IMG/VR virus record: IMGVR_UViG_3300034105_004543
Coordinates: 38,337-102,336 of that record
Length of the DNA stretch: 64,000 nt
Origin: a virus
Strand: one strand, 5' to 3'
Each line of letters starts with the position of its first letter. The stretch's first letter is position 1. Shown here piece by piece: positions 16,409 through 25,494 of this stretch. The notes beneath the pieces are model-generated. The model did no database searches. It was not told the DNA's origin and saw nothing but the letters and a program-made list of their open reading frames with translations. A program made the position numbers and the translations under genes.

Positions 16409-18259
16409 ATGAATCCAATATTTAACAGCGGAGCTAGCGCTCCTTCTCTAGAGGAATTAAGAGGTAAGGGTGTAGTAAATGACATTGTACAAAAATGGAG
16501 TAATTTAGGTTCCGGCAATATATTTAAGGGTCCTACCGCAAGGACCCTTTTCTACGAGGCGGGAAAGAGAAAACCCGGTAAATATGGACAATTTCTATTT
16601 TATTCGCTGGGAAATCACGAGAACAACTTTATTGATGCCTATTATAGATCTGAAAATAGACAATATAATAGATCAATATCTTCGAAAAAATCCAAAAATC
16701 CATCTGCTGGTTTTCTAGTAAGAGAAACCTCTGCTCTTGAAGCTGTGTCTGTCAATTGTAATAGTATATTTAGCGGATTCACAACAAATTTCGAAAAAAA
16801 CATAGTTGGTGGCATGGCAGCTCCGTATTACTGGAAGGATTTCCTTTTCTGTAAGTATTATGCAACAATACCGAATAACTATATGCTAACATTAAGAAGA
16901 TTCCCAACACCAGTTCTCGATAATCTTTCTGTTCCAGCCGCTCTTAAATCATCATCAGCTTATAATGCGGAGGGTGTAGGTAGACCTGTTGCGCAAGCTG
17001 TAACTTGGTTTGGTGGTAATACCGGTAATAAATTAAATGATATTATTCAATTTAGTACTGGTATAAAATGGAAATCAAAGGAACAGTCAGCTGAAGTTAT
17101 ACAGCAAGCTATGTCCCAGGGTTTTCTAGATGATACCAGTAGAATTTTTGGAGATATTTTTGGTGGTCTTGGTGATGGCGCTGAAATAAGAAATACTAAA
17201 GCACTTCTTAATGCAGCTGTCATAGCGTCTGATCCAAATAATACTAGTGTTGCTAATACTAAGTTTATGAAGTTTAGAGATTTGATGAAGAATGGTGAGA
17301 AAAATGCTGGTCTTCTTAGTGAATACATATGGACATCCGTAGATGTAGTAAACAAAACTAATATTAGGGATATTGGTCTACCGTTCACCTGGGGAGCTGG
17401 AGACGGTATAACGGTTACTTTTGAATATGATCTAACTTCAGTTGGAGAGGTAAACACAAAAGCTTCCATGCTGGATATAATAGGTAATCTATTAAGTATT
17501 GGAACAAATTACGGATCTTTTTTAACCCCCGATTTTAGATACAATTCTAATTTTCCAGCTTTTGGTTTTCCTGGTGGTAGCAGAGGACTTGAAATGTTCT
17601 ATAGAGACCCAATACAATTTGTTCTTGATTATGCAGAAGAGCTAGTAAATCCAGCATCCAGCGCCAAGACATCAGCTGATATTAATAAAGGTTCCTTTGG
17701 CGATAATAACGATATATCTAAATTAAAGAATGCTCTCGAAACTGTTACCAAAAACAACGGGAATCCTGCTGCCGCTATAGAGGCTATAAAAAAAGAATTT
17801 GGCGGAGCTGCTGGGAGATTATTACAAACTACATTTACGCCAGGATTTTTTGAACAATATCAATTTCCTGCCAGTTTGTTGACGGGAGCTCCTATTGGTG
17901 AATGGCATCTTGTTGTTGGTAATCCATGTAACCCTATAGCAATGATAGGTAATCTTATATGCGAAAAAGTGAAAATAGATTTTGGCGAAGCATTGGGACC
18001 CGATGATTTTCCAACCTCAGTTAAAGCAGTATTCAGCTTGAAACACGGTAGGGATAGGGAAAGAGGTGAGATAGAGAGTATATTTAATAGAGGTGACGGT
18101 AGATTATATCAATCATCTATGCCGACAACAGCCAATGCACAGTCTTACGATGCTATTTCAACGGTTGACGGAAGAACATTAAAAAATGCAGTGTCCGACA
18201 TTTTCGATCAGAGAGCATATGGTGGATTCTCTAGTGATCAAACATCTCCAGGTAGATAA
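16409..18259 (+). CDS. Tail or baseplate structural protein, unknown class
   Basis: This 616-residue protein lacks enzyme motifs and is rich in Gly, Asn and aromatic residues. Apparently conserved segments are PYYWKDFLFCKYYATIPNNY (about 135-155) and a C-terminal block with GEWHLVVGNPCNPIAMIGNL, GPDDFPTSVKA and RGEIESIFNRGDGRLY (about 490-575). The last block has the look of a tail-tube or baseplate protein that packs against identical subunits. It opens the run of baseplate genes (LysM/gp53-like, hub-like, spike). A tube-initiator role such as T4 gp48 or gp54 is possible from position, but there is no direct sequence match I can see. Confidence 0.6.
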   Translation: MNPIFNSGASAPSLEELRGKGVVNDIVQKWSNLGSGNIFKGPTARTLFYEAGKRKPGKYGQFLFYSLGNHENNFIDAYYRSENRQYNRSISSKKSKNPSAGFLVRETSALEAVSVNCNSIFSGFTTNFEKNIVGGMAAPYYWKDFLFCKYYATIPNNYMLTLRRFPTPVLDNLSVPAALKSSSAYNAEGVGRPVAQAVTWFGGNTGNKLNDIIQFSTGIKWKSKEQSAEVIQQAMSQGFLDDTSRIFGDIFGGLGDGAEIRNTKALLNAAVIASDPNNTSVANTKFMKFRDLMKNGEKNAGLLSEYIWTSVDVVNKTNIRDIGLPFTWGAGDGITVTFEYDLTSVGEVNTKASMLDIIGNLLSIGTNYGSFLTPDFRYNSNFPAFGFPGGSRGLEMFYRDPIQFVLDYAEELVNPASSAKTSADINKGSFGDNNDISKLKNALETVTKNNGNPAAAIEAIKKEFGGAAGRLLQTTFTPGFFEQYQFPASLLTGAPIGEWHLVVGNPCNPIAMIGNLICEKVKIDFGEALGPDDFPTSVKAVFSLKHGRDRERGEIESIFNRGDGRLYQSSMPTTANAQSYDAISTVDGRTLKNAVSDIFDQRAYGGFSSDQTSPGR

Positions 18260-18274
18260 AAATAAAATATTTAT

Positions 18275-18868
18275 ATGTCAAGTTTTCTTATAGATACAAT
18301 AGCAAAAAATAAAAGCGTGTTCAATCCGAATCCAATGCAAGATGCAAATTCTTATGGAATATGGAACCTTACTGAGGCATCTGTTAATTATGCTGGTGGT
18401 ATGAGTCTGGATGATTTTTTTGTTGTTACTGAGTATTATCAGATGAGACCTGATCTTGTTGCTGCAATAAAATACGGTGATCATGGTAAAGTTGGATCGT
18501 TACTTAAATTTAATGGTATAAGTAATCCATTTGCCATCAGGGAGGGAAATGTTCTTCTTATACCGAATCCAAAATCCATCGATGATTCATTTAATACCAG
18601 AAAAATATTAAGCCAATCTCAAGCTCAAGCAGATAATAATACAAATACTAATCAGAATACAGTGTTTAAGAAAAATCAGGAAAGCAAGAAATTTAAGGTT
18701 AGCGATGCTAGAAGAAAATTTCTTGAACAGAAAGTTAAAAATCAACCAAATATTGTTTTACCTCCTAATGTATTGCAACCAGACGAGAAAACAATAATGA
18801 AGAAGGATGGATTCTTGGTATTTGCACCTAGTGCAGGCGGGGGAGGATTTAATAAACCTACCAATTAA
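18275..18868 (+). CDS. Baseplate protein with LysM-like segment (gp53-like)
   Basis: This is a 197-residue protein. Residues about 45-105 read as a LysM/gp53-type module: LDDFFVVTEYYQMRPDLVAA, then a helix and LKFNGISNPFAIREGNVLLI ending in PNP. T4 gp53 and many baseplate proteins share the R-P-(D/E) start of this module, and the closing G-x-x-L-x-I-P is typical of LysM. The C-terminal 90 residues are low-complexity Asn/Gln/Lys with a Gly-rich end, probably a flexible arm. It would bind neighbouring baseplate subunits or peptidoglycan. It lies between two structural genes, only 2 nt before the hub-like gene. Confidence 0.55.
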   Translation: MSSFLIDTIAKNKSVFNPNPMQDANSYGIWNLTEASVNYAGGMSLDDFFVVTEYYQMRPDLVAAIKYGDHGKVGSLLKFNGISNPFAIREGNVLLIPNPKSIDDSFNTRKILSQSQAQADNNTNTNQNTVFKKNQESKKFKVSDARRKFLEQKVKNQPNIVLPPNVLQPDEKTIMKKDGFLVFAPSAGGGGFNKPTN

Positions 18869-18870
18869 TA

Positions 18871-20412
18871 ATGACGGAAAAGGATATAAAAATAAATTCT
18901 ATAGCTCTCAATAACATCAAACTTGATGAGATGATTATGGTTGATAATGCGGATGGTTCGGAAGATCCTAATATTAAGAGGGAAACTAATTCCTCCGCAG
19001 AAAAAGCTACTGGTCTAAATTCTCCATTTGTTGTTATTAACGGATATAGCGTTTCCAGATACATGCGAAATTTCAGCTTGGACCTTTGCGGATTTATCCC
19101 AGTTATAAAATTTACTTTTGCCGCAGCGGATACTATATTTATGTCAGTAAATTATCCCAAGGATGGTGATATAGTTTCTGTTTATATAAGATCAGCAGAC
19201 AATTATTATAAACCATTTAGAATGGATTTTTTAATACTTAGTGTGCTAGGTGACGTTTCCAGTGCATATTCGGAGAGAGGAACAGATCCGGAGGGTGAAT
19301 ATTTTAGATTTAGTATTGTTGCTGAATGCTATATTCCTGGTTTATATAAGCAGAGAATAAAAGCATTTCCTAATATTCCTTCGATTGATGCTTTGTTAGA
19401 GGTGTCACAGGAACTGAATTTAGGATTCTCTACCAACGACAAATCCACTAATGATATAATGTCATGGATCTGTCCTAATTATTCATACTATGACTTTATA
19501 CAGGAAGTTTCAATTAGGGCATATAAGGATGATGAAACAAGTTTTTATGATTGCTGGATAGATTCTTATTATAACTTGAATTTTGTAAATTTAGGCTCAC
19601 AATTTTCTTTTGAAGGTATATCTAAAGAAACAGCTTATTTTACTCCTGGGTATACGCCTGATGGAATAAAGGTTGATGCTGCTGTTCCCGGAACACCAGC
19701 TCCAAAAACAGAAGCTGTTCCATTGGTTCTAACAAACTTTGCTGGTTCCAATATAACCCCATTTTTTATAAATGGTTATACATTAACATCCAGAGCCGGT
19801 AATAATTCAAATTCTATGGGTTATGTAACTAATATAGGATTCTATGATGATATAGATCAGAAGGTTGATCCGAAAGAAAAATATGTAAAATATAATATCG
19901 AGTCATTAACGACCGATGTAGTTTCCACCGGTATAATGTTACAAAAAGGTAGGGTTAGAAGTTCGGATTATAAGGAAGAAACAAGATCAGAGTGGTTAGG
20001 TGTCCTTAATAGATTTTCAGATGGCTCTGGTGTACATCAAAATTATTTGCATTCAAAATTTCAGAATTTAATAAATATTAATGATGTAACAAAAATAACA
20101 TTAGAAGTTGAGATTTCGACATATTATCCGGGTATAATAAGGGGACAAGTTATACCAGTTTCTATATATGTTACCAAATCTGGTAATAGACAACAGAACG
20201 TTGGACAGGTTCCAAATAATAAACCAAACAACACAAGTACACCAACTCTGGATTCGTTCCTTTCCGGTAATTATGTTGTTATGGGAATGGAAGTTACCTG
20301 GTCATCCACAGGTAAGATGCGGGAAAAATTGATATTATCTAAGAGAACATGGCAGGCTAATTCGTCTGGTCCGGTTCAAAGATCTTTCCCTAATAATATA
20401 GTGAATAAATAA
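18871..20412 (+). CDS. Probable baseplate hub protein (gp27/gpD-like)
   Basis: This 513-residue protein begins after a polar N-terminus with SPFVVINGYSVSRYMRNFSL and FIPVIKFTFAAADTIFMSVN, followed by KDGDIVSVYIRSADNYYKPF. Strand-rich domains of this layout, with an INGY-style opening and a PxxxDxVxVYI strand, are typical of tail hub proteins that start the tube (T4 gp27, Mu gpP, P2 gpD). A second half has Gly/Asn loops and ends with VVMGMEVTWSSTGKMREKLI. The 3' neighbours include a gp5-like spike protein, the usual partner of gp27. The hub call is from fold-like pattern and context and is not proven by a signature motif. Confidence 0.5.
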   Translation: MTEKDIKINSIALNNIKLDEMIMVDNADGSEDPNIKRETNSSAEKATGLNSPFVVINGYSVSRYMRNFSLDLCGFIPVIKFTFAAADTIFMSVNYPKDGDIVSVYIRSADNYYKPFRMDFLILSVLGDVSSAYSERGTDPEGEYFRFSIVAECYIPGLYKQRIKAFPNIPSIDALLEVSQELNLGFSTNDKSTNDIMSWICPNYSYYDFIQEVSIRAYKDDETSFYDCWIDSYYNLNFVNLGSQFSFEGISKETAYFTPGYTPDGIKVDAAVPGTPAPKTEAVPLVLTNFAGSNITPFFINGYTLTSRAGNNSNSMGYVTNIGFYDDIDQKVDPKEKYVKYNIESLTTDVVSTGIMLQKGRVRSSDYKEETRSEWLGVLNRFSDGSGVHQNYLHSKFQNLININDVTKITLEVEISTYYPGIIRGQVIPVSIYVTKSGNRQQNVGQVPNNKPNNTSTPTLDSFLSGNYVVMGMEVTWSSTGKMREKLILSKRTWQANSSGPVQRSFPNNIVNK

Positions 20413-20427
20413 AATAATTGAAAGCCA

Positions 20428-22875
20428 TTGGGAGCAACAGATAAAGAGAGAAGTTTATTTCTAAAAGGATTTAAACTTTCTAAGCAAGGTCAATATGAAG
20501 ATCCAACATATTTAGGATTTAAGATTGTTATAGATTTTGGAAATCTACCTATAAATGGCGAGGACGGATTACCTCCTAGTCCACTCTTTAGAGAAACAAG
20601 TTATAATAACGATAGAGGTAATGATTTCTTTGGTAGGAATCCATTTGGACAGGAACAATACGATTTTAGGACCCAAACAAATACCTCTTTCTATAGTGCT
20701 ATAAGCTATTTGGAGGAGAGAGAAGCTGACTTTAGCAATTCTGGTGGTAAAAGAGCGGATATGTTAAAGCAATTCAAAAACACATTCAATGATTTATTAA
20801 CAAATTCCCCTTGGTTTATACAATCGATAACTGGTCTGGATGAGCTTATGAAGGTTCCTAGAGGTGGATATCAAACGCAATCCGAGACATCATCGGTATT
20901 TAATGTTCAAAGAACAATGGGCAAAACCTTAACTTTTAATACTTTGGAATCTATGAATCTTAGGGTAACAGCTATGGCAGACCTTTATAACCAAGCAACT
21001 TTCGATTATGATTTTATGCGTGAACTTGTACCAAGGAATCTTAGAAAATTTACGATGTACATATTTGTTTCTGAGATAAGAAACTTCTTTAAGACCTCGA
21101 GATTACTAGGGTCATCAACAGCTTTAACAGCACTAGACGGCTTATCTTCCCTGCTGGCTTCTGGTAATAACCCAGGAACCAATATCGCTTCTTCAACCAA
21201 CGTCGCTCAAGAACAAAATAAAACTTTTAGTAATGGTGGTCCAGGTAATATAAATCCTGCCAGTCCTTTTAACGCCTTCGTTGGTAATATATTTAATCAA
21301 GCTGGACTTGATAATGATTTTTCTTTATTGAAAAATCAACAGGACCAATCTGGTATAAAGCCTATGCTTGTTTTTGAATGTAAAAATTGTGAATTTGACT
21401 TCAGTGAAAGTACACCCATACAGAATCAATTGTATGCTGGTACCAATCAAGGTAGTGCCACTCCAGAAGCACAGAAGTTTAAAATACATGTTGGTAAAGT
21501 GAGAATGAGAAACCAATATCCTAATATAAGATCGGACGGTAAACCATTAATCCTTGGTGATAGCTGGGATTCCGCTAGATCATCCGTCCAAAAATCTCCT
21601 CCCGCTGACATAAATGATATATTAAGTGTAGGTGGTGAATTACTAACAAATTTTGTAAGTAATTCATTGAATGACCTTATAAATGAAGGTGTTACAAATC
21701 TTGCTAAAAATTTGGAGGGAATAGATAAGGCAATTTTAGGTAATGCATATAGTTTCAACCCAAGCGAGCTTTTGTCAAATCTTTCATTCAACAGTGCTCA
21801 GGATTTTCTTTCCCAACTAGGAGGAGCAAATATAGGAATAACCAAAACAACACTACCGAATCCGCAATCGATGGGTCTTGGTGGTCCTCCAAATAGGGTT
21901 TATAATTCACCCTCTGGTGATGCTTATCCAAAATCACCCGGAGGTGATCTTGGTCTTCCGCAAAGAATCTATAATGCACCTTCCGATGATGCTTATCCAA
22001 AATCACCTGGTGATGACCTTGGTCTTCCGCAGAGAGTTTACCCAGCTCCTGTTGGAGATGTATATTCAGAATCACCTGGACCTGATTTAGGTTTGCCCGA
22101 TAGAATCTATCCTGCTCCTGTAGGTGACGAATACCCAACATCACCAGGATCTGATCTTGGATCTCCGGATAGAATCTATCCGCCAACGACAGGTGACGAA
22201 TACCCAACATCACCAGGATCTGATCTTGGATCTCCGGATAGAATCTATCCGCCAACGACAGGTGACGAATACCCAACATCACCAGGATCTGATTTAGGTG
22301 CACCTGATAGGACATATCCGCCAACGACAGGAGACGAATACCCAACATCACCAGGATCTGATCTTGGATCTCCAGATAGAATCTATCCGCCAACGACGGG
22401 TGACGAGTATATTAAATCACCAGGACCCGATTTAGGTGCACCTTCACGAATATACAAATCTCCAAGTGGTGATGAATACCCAGGATCACCAGGACCTGAC
22501 TTAGGTTTACCCGGTAGAATTTATAAGAATGCTTCTGGCGATGAATACGTGGGATCACCAGGACCTGATTTAGGTTTACCCAACAGATCATATGAAGGTG
22601 TAAATGAAAATGTGTACCCGAATCAAGGGGTTGTTTCCGCTAATGGAAGATTGATAAACGAGAATAATAGTTTTCAACAATCACCAGGAAGTGTTTATAC
22701 TTCACCACCGATAAACACAAACCCAATATCAAGGGGAGATATGGGTAAAATATATCCACCCACAAGCGGGGACTTTTCTTTAGAAACACCACTAAATCTC
22801 GGGAACCTAAAGCCACATACTAAATATAATATAAGTACTGATGGATTTAATGGTGATATAAATGATTTTGAATAA
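20428..22875 (+). CDS. Baseplate/tail protein with ten tandem 23-residue repeats
   Basis: This is an 815-residue protein. Residues 1-480 are a globular structural part (LKGFKLSKQGQYEDPTYLGF at the start, RNLRKFTMYIFVSEIRNFF near 205, PMLVFECKNCEFDFSES near 312). Residues 490-719 are ten Pro/Gly/Asp-rich tandem repeats; a polar Asn/Pro-rich tail follows. The start is unusual: a stop codon lies at 20419-20421 in this frame and the only reasonable start before the conserved segment is TTG at 20428, since the first downstream ATG is about 110 codons in. The gene lies between the hub-like and spike genes, so the product is probably part of the central baseplate. The repeat tail could wrap or tether partner subunits; this is inference. 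Confidence 0.7.
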   Translation: MGATDKERSLFLKGFKLSKQGQYEDPTYLGFKIVIDFGNLPINGEDGLPPSPLFRETSYNNDRGNDFFGRNPFGQEQYDFRTQTNTSFYSAISYLEEREADFSNSGGKRADMLKQFKNTFNDLLTNSPWFIQSITGLDELMKVPRGGYQTQSETSSVFNVQRTMGKTLTFNTLESMNLRVTAMADLYNQATFDYDFMRELVPRNLRKFTMYIFVSEIRNFFKTSRLLGSSTALTALDGLSSLLASGNNPGTNIASSTNVAQEQNKTFSNGGPGNINPASPFNAFVGNIFNQAGLDNDFSLLKNQQDQSGIKPMLVFECKNCEFDFSESTPIQNQLYAGTNQGSATPEAQKFKIHVGKVRMRNQYPNIRSDGKPLILGDSWDSARSSVQKSPPADINDILSVGGELLTNFVSNSLNDLINEGVTNLAKNLEGIDKAILGNAYSFNPSELLSNLSFNSAQDFLSQLGGANIGITKTTLPNPQSMGLGGPPNRVYNSPSGDAYPKSPGGDLGLPQRIYNAPSDDAYPKSPGDDLGLPQRVYPAPVGDVYSESPGPDLGLPDRIYPAPVGDEYPTSPGSDLGSPDRIYPPTTGDEYPTSPGSDLGSPDRIYPPTTGDEYPTSPGSDLGAPDRTYPPTTGDEYPTSPGSDLGSPDRIYPPTTGDEYIKSPGPDLGAPSRIYKSPSGDEYPGSPGPDLGLPGRIYKNASGDEYVGSPGPDLGLPNRSYEGVNENVYPNQGVVSANGRLINENNSFQQSPGSVYTSPPINTNPISRGDMGKIYPPTSGDFSLETPLNLGNLKPHTKYNISTDGFNGDINDFE
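21895..22584 (+). repeat. Ten tandem 69-bp repeats (23 aa each)
   Basis: Units start at 21895, 21964, 22033 and every 69 nt to 22516. The consensus is R-I-Y-P-P-T-T-G-D-E-Y-P-T-S-P-G-S-D-L-G-S-P-D. Units 4-8 (from 22102) are nearly identical in DNA, the outer ones diverged. The core SPG-x-DLG-x-P is kept in all ten. The phase is exactly in frame. Confidence 0.95.
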
Positions 22876-22877
22876 TT

Positions 22878-23555
22878 ATGCCTAGTGAAAAAACATACCT
22901 TGGACAGATAGTTGATATTAACGATCCTCTTAAGCAGGGAAGAGCCAGAGTTTCTGTATTTGGGTTGTTCGATGATTTAGCAGTTGAGAATATACCCTGG
23001 GCGGAACAAAATTCGTGTTTATCTTTTGGTGCCAATTATGGTGGCGGTAATATAACAGTTCCTAGATTGGGTGCTGTTGTATCTGTTCATTTTGAGGAGG
23101 AAAACTACTATAAGATAACATACGATTATATAAAGGAGCAATCCCATGATATTGCTGCCGAATTGCAAGAAGAAAATTCATACGAGGGAACGCAGTCTCT
23201 AGTTTATGATGGTGAAGCTCTCCCTGGTGCGCTTAAGATAATATACACTAGAAAGAAGGGTCTTGTCATATCCCTTGGCGATGCTAAGGTTCAATTGGAT
23301 ACACAAAATGGTGGTGAGCTTAGAATCGTTGTTAAAATGGGAGAGGATGAGATACGGATGGAAAAAAAGAAAGTAATCGTAAAGTGTGAAAATATAGAAC
23401 TTGGAGAAGGTGCTATAGAAAAGCTAGTTAAAGGTAGTACTTTCTTAAAATATTTCAATACCCACACGCACCCGACCGGAGTAGGTCCATCTGGAACACC
23501 CATTGTTAAAATGACTGATAAACAGCACCTAAGTCAGGTATCAAAAACTAAATAA
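22878..23555 (+). CDS. Baseplate central spike protein, gp5/gpV-like
   Basis: The product has 225 residues. The N-terminal OB-fold domain typical of gp5/VgrG/gpV spikes is visible: YLGQIVDINDPLKQGRARVS, then VENIPWAEQNS and VPRLGAVVSVHFEEENYYK. A strand-rich beta-helix part follows (LKIIYTRKKGLVISLGDAKV). It closes with YFNTHTHPTGVGPSGTP, the stretch found near the tip or C-terminus of many such spikes. There is no lysozyme domain between OB and helix, unlike T4 gp5, so cell-wall digestion must come from elsewhere. It follows the repeat protein by 2 nt and precedes another structural gene by 2 nt. Confidence 0.82.
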   Translation: MPSEKTYLGQIVDINDPLKQGRARVSVFGLFDDLAVENIPWAEQNSCLSFGANYGGGNITVPRLGAVVSVHFEEENYYKITYDYIKEQSHDIAAELQEENSYEGTQSLVYDGEALPGALKIIYTRKKGLVISLGDAKVQLDTQNGGELRIVVKMGEDEIRMEKKKVIVKCENIELGEGAIEKLVKGSTFLKYFNTHTHPTGVGPSGTPIVKMTDKQHLSQVSKTK

Positions 23556-23557
23556 TA

Positions 23558-25411
23558 ATGGCAGCAGATTGGGTAACATTCATAACTAAGGTTAGTGATA
23601 AATTGGGATCTCAGTCCATTAAATCCTATGATGAAATGGCGGATTTTCTTAAAAAGGAATACATCTCTGCGACAGTTGGTAAAGCGGCATCACCCTATGG
23701 GGAAATCCACGTCAAGGGAAAGGATAAAGTCATGTTGGATGGTTTTAAAAAGGGATTTAAGATGCTTTATGAGAAGGGCGATCTATCATTTGAGGATAAG
23801 CAAACAAATCCAGAATACGCAGATTTAGATGTGCAGCCACCTACTGTAGATATATCGGATGCTGCGGATCAGGTGGAACTTGATTTTAGAGATTGGACTG
23901 ATACAAACAAAGCGACAATACCAGATTTTACATATTCACAATTTTTTTCCCAATATCCAAATTTTCCCGCTGATAGGAATCAAGCAGTTATAGAGATAGC
24001 TAGAAAAATATTGCATCAATTTGATGGTACTGGTTCATATTTGCAATGGATGTATTCCTTGAGAACAGGAGCATACAGTAACTGGGGAAATTTAATAATG
24101 GATCAGGTGGTGAAATTAATAAAATCTGAAGTTGATCGTCCTCTTCAGCCCGGGGATCTTGTTAGAGGTTATGCGAAGTATAGGAACGCCGACACAATAT
24201 ATTTTGTTAAAACGATCGACGGTGGTATTAATGCAAGCTCATATACCACAACCGAACCTTCTGGATTCAACAGCGGCTTTGGAAATTTCACAAACCAATC
24301 GAGTTTAAAATTGAAAGATGCATTTAATTTAATAAAGGGTGATGTGAATGTAGATAGCATGGACCTTACTAGTTCAGCTATCGGTGTTACTAATAAAGAA
24401 AAATACCCCCTTGATAGAAGTGATCTTGTGGAGGGAAAAATTGTATCCGTATCTGGTTTGGATGGAGCTAAAACAACAAAAATATCAATTTTTAGTAAGC
24501 AGTATAATAGAACTTTAATAAAGACACTAATTCCAGGAACTATAAACAGAAAGCTAGATGTGAAGGAGATTGCTGCAAATTTGCCCTCAGTTTTACTAAG
24601 TGATAAATTATTACAAGAACAACATTATGCAAATCCAAAAAAAATACCTGATTATCTTACCGCTGAATTTATAACCACTTTTACATACTCTGCTAAATAT
24701 GATACTAAGTATTTGAAGGCCTGGCTGGGGTCAAATAATCTTTCGGATTCAATCATAAAGAAAATAGAATCTGAATTTGATGATTCATATCAGTATGCTG
24801 ATGAAATATTTGGCTTATTTTCTAATAATCTTGCAAGAAGTGGATTTTTTACTAGAAATATAAATTATCTGGGTGGAAATCAGTCAAATATAAATTATAA
24901 ATTCAATTTTAATTCAGAAAAGCAACGACGCGATCGAAATAAAAGAATCGAATATGGAGCGGAGGAGGAAAGATACAGAAATCTTAAAATTAGATGGATC
25001 AATGAGATAGCTGAGGAAGCTAGAAAAAACTCAGATCTAGATAAGCCCGAGGATCCTTATGATGTTATGGCTAAAGGGGTACTTGATTATTGGAAATCTT
25101 GTGCACAAAAACCACTATCAAAGGAACCCGCTGCTCCACCGTGTGTTATTTCCCTTCCGCAAGGTGGTCTTTACGTTCCTATATATTATGGAAGCCAGAC
25201 AATGCTTGGTAATAATATGAGAAGAGCTTTCAATACAGGAAAAAGATTTAATGAACCATTCGAAAAACCAATTGCTTCCAAATTGGTAGCATCAGCCCTT
25301 GCCTATTCTTTTGGTATGCATTTGCTCGAATTAAAATTCATTTATCGTGGTGGTATACCTGGTCCGAATGGTCCAGTTCCTATGATTGGCTTTATACCGC
25401 TCGTCTACTAA
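23558..25411 (+). CDS. Baseplate/tail structural protein, unknown class
   Basis: This 617-residue protein has no recognised family. The first 110 residues are helical (DKLGSQSIKSYDEMADFLKK). The middle is mixed with SH3-like strands (DLVRGYAKYRNADTIYFVKT near 205-225). Residues about 465-500 carry a charged helix (EEERYRNLKIRWINEIAEEA). The C-terminus is hydrophobic and Gly/Pro-rich (FIYRGGIPGPNGPVPMIGFI). It is the last gene of the operon that includes hub and spike, suggesting a place in the inner baseplate. No enzyme motif is visible. Confidence 0.6.
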   Translation: MAADWVTFITKVSDKLGSQSIKSYDEMADFLKKEYISATVGKAASPYGEIHVKGKDKVMLDGFKKGFKMLYEKGDLSFEDKQTNPEYADLDVQPPTVDISDAADQVELDFRDWTDTNKATIPDFTYSQFFSQYPNFPADRNQAVIEIARKILHQFDGTGSYLQWMYSLRTGAYSNWGNLIMDQVVKLIKSEVDRPLQPGDLVRGYAKYRNADTIYFVKTIDGGINASSYTTTEPSGFNSGFGNFTNQSSLKLKDAFNLIKGDVNVDSMDLTSSAIGVTNKEKYPLDRSDLVEGKIVSVSGLDGAKTTKISIFSKQYNRTLIKTLIPGTINRKLDVKEIAANLPSVLLSDKLLQEQHYANPKKIPDYLTAEFITTFTYSAKYDTKYLKAWLGSNNLSDSIIKKIESEFDDSYQYADEIFGLFSNNLARSGFFTRNINYLGGNQSNINYKFNFNSEKQRRDRNKRIEYGAEEERYRNLKIRWINEIAEEARKNSDLDKPEDPYDVMAKGVLDYWKSCAQKPLSKEPAAPPCVISLPQGGLYVPIYYGSQTMLGNNMRRAFNTGKRFNEPFEKPIASKLVASALAYSFGMHLLELKFIYRGGIPGPNGPVPMIGFIPLVY

Positions 25412-25443
25412 AAAATCCTGCAATTTAAAGGAACTAAAGATGT

Positions 25444-25451
25444 GATATATA
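25444..25451 (+). promoter_or_regulatory. Candidate late promoter GATATATA
   Basis: GATATATA lies in the 83-nt gap before the S1-like gene, 43 nt before its ATG, the longest spacing of the set. It would give an A/T-rich untranslated leader of roughly 35 nt. Confidence 0.5.
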
Positions 25452-25494
25452 GTATAATTAATAGTAATGTATAATCATCTAAAAACTAAAAAAA

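Noticed and set aside
21788-22393. 201-residue open frame on the - strand across the 69-bp repeats
   Set aside because: It is a mirror of the repeat array, with the same periodicity forced by the + strand coding. It has no start context and lies wholly inside a clear gene.
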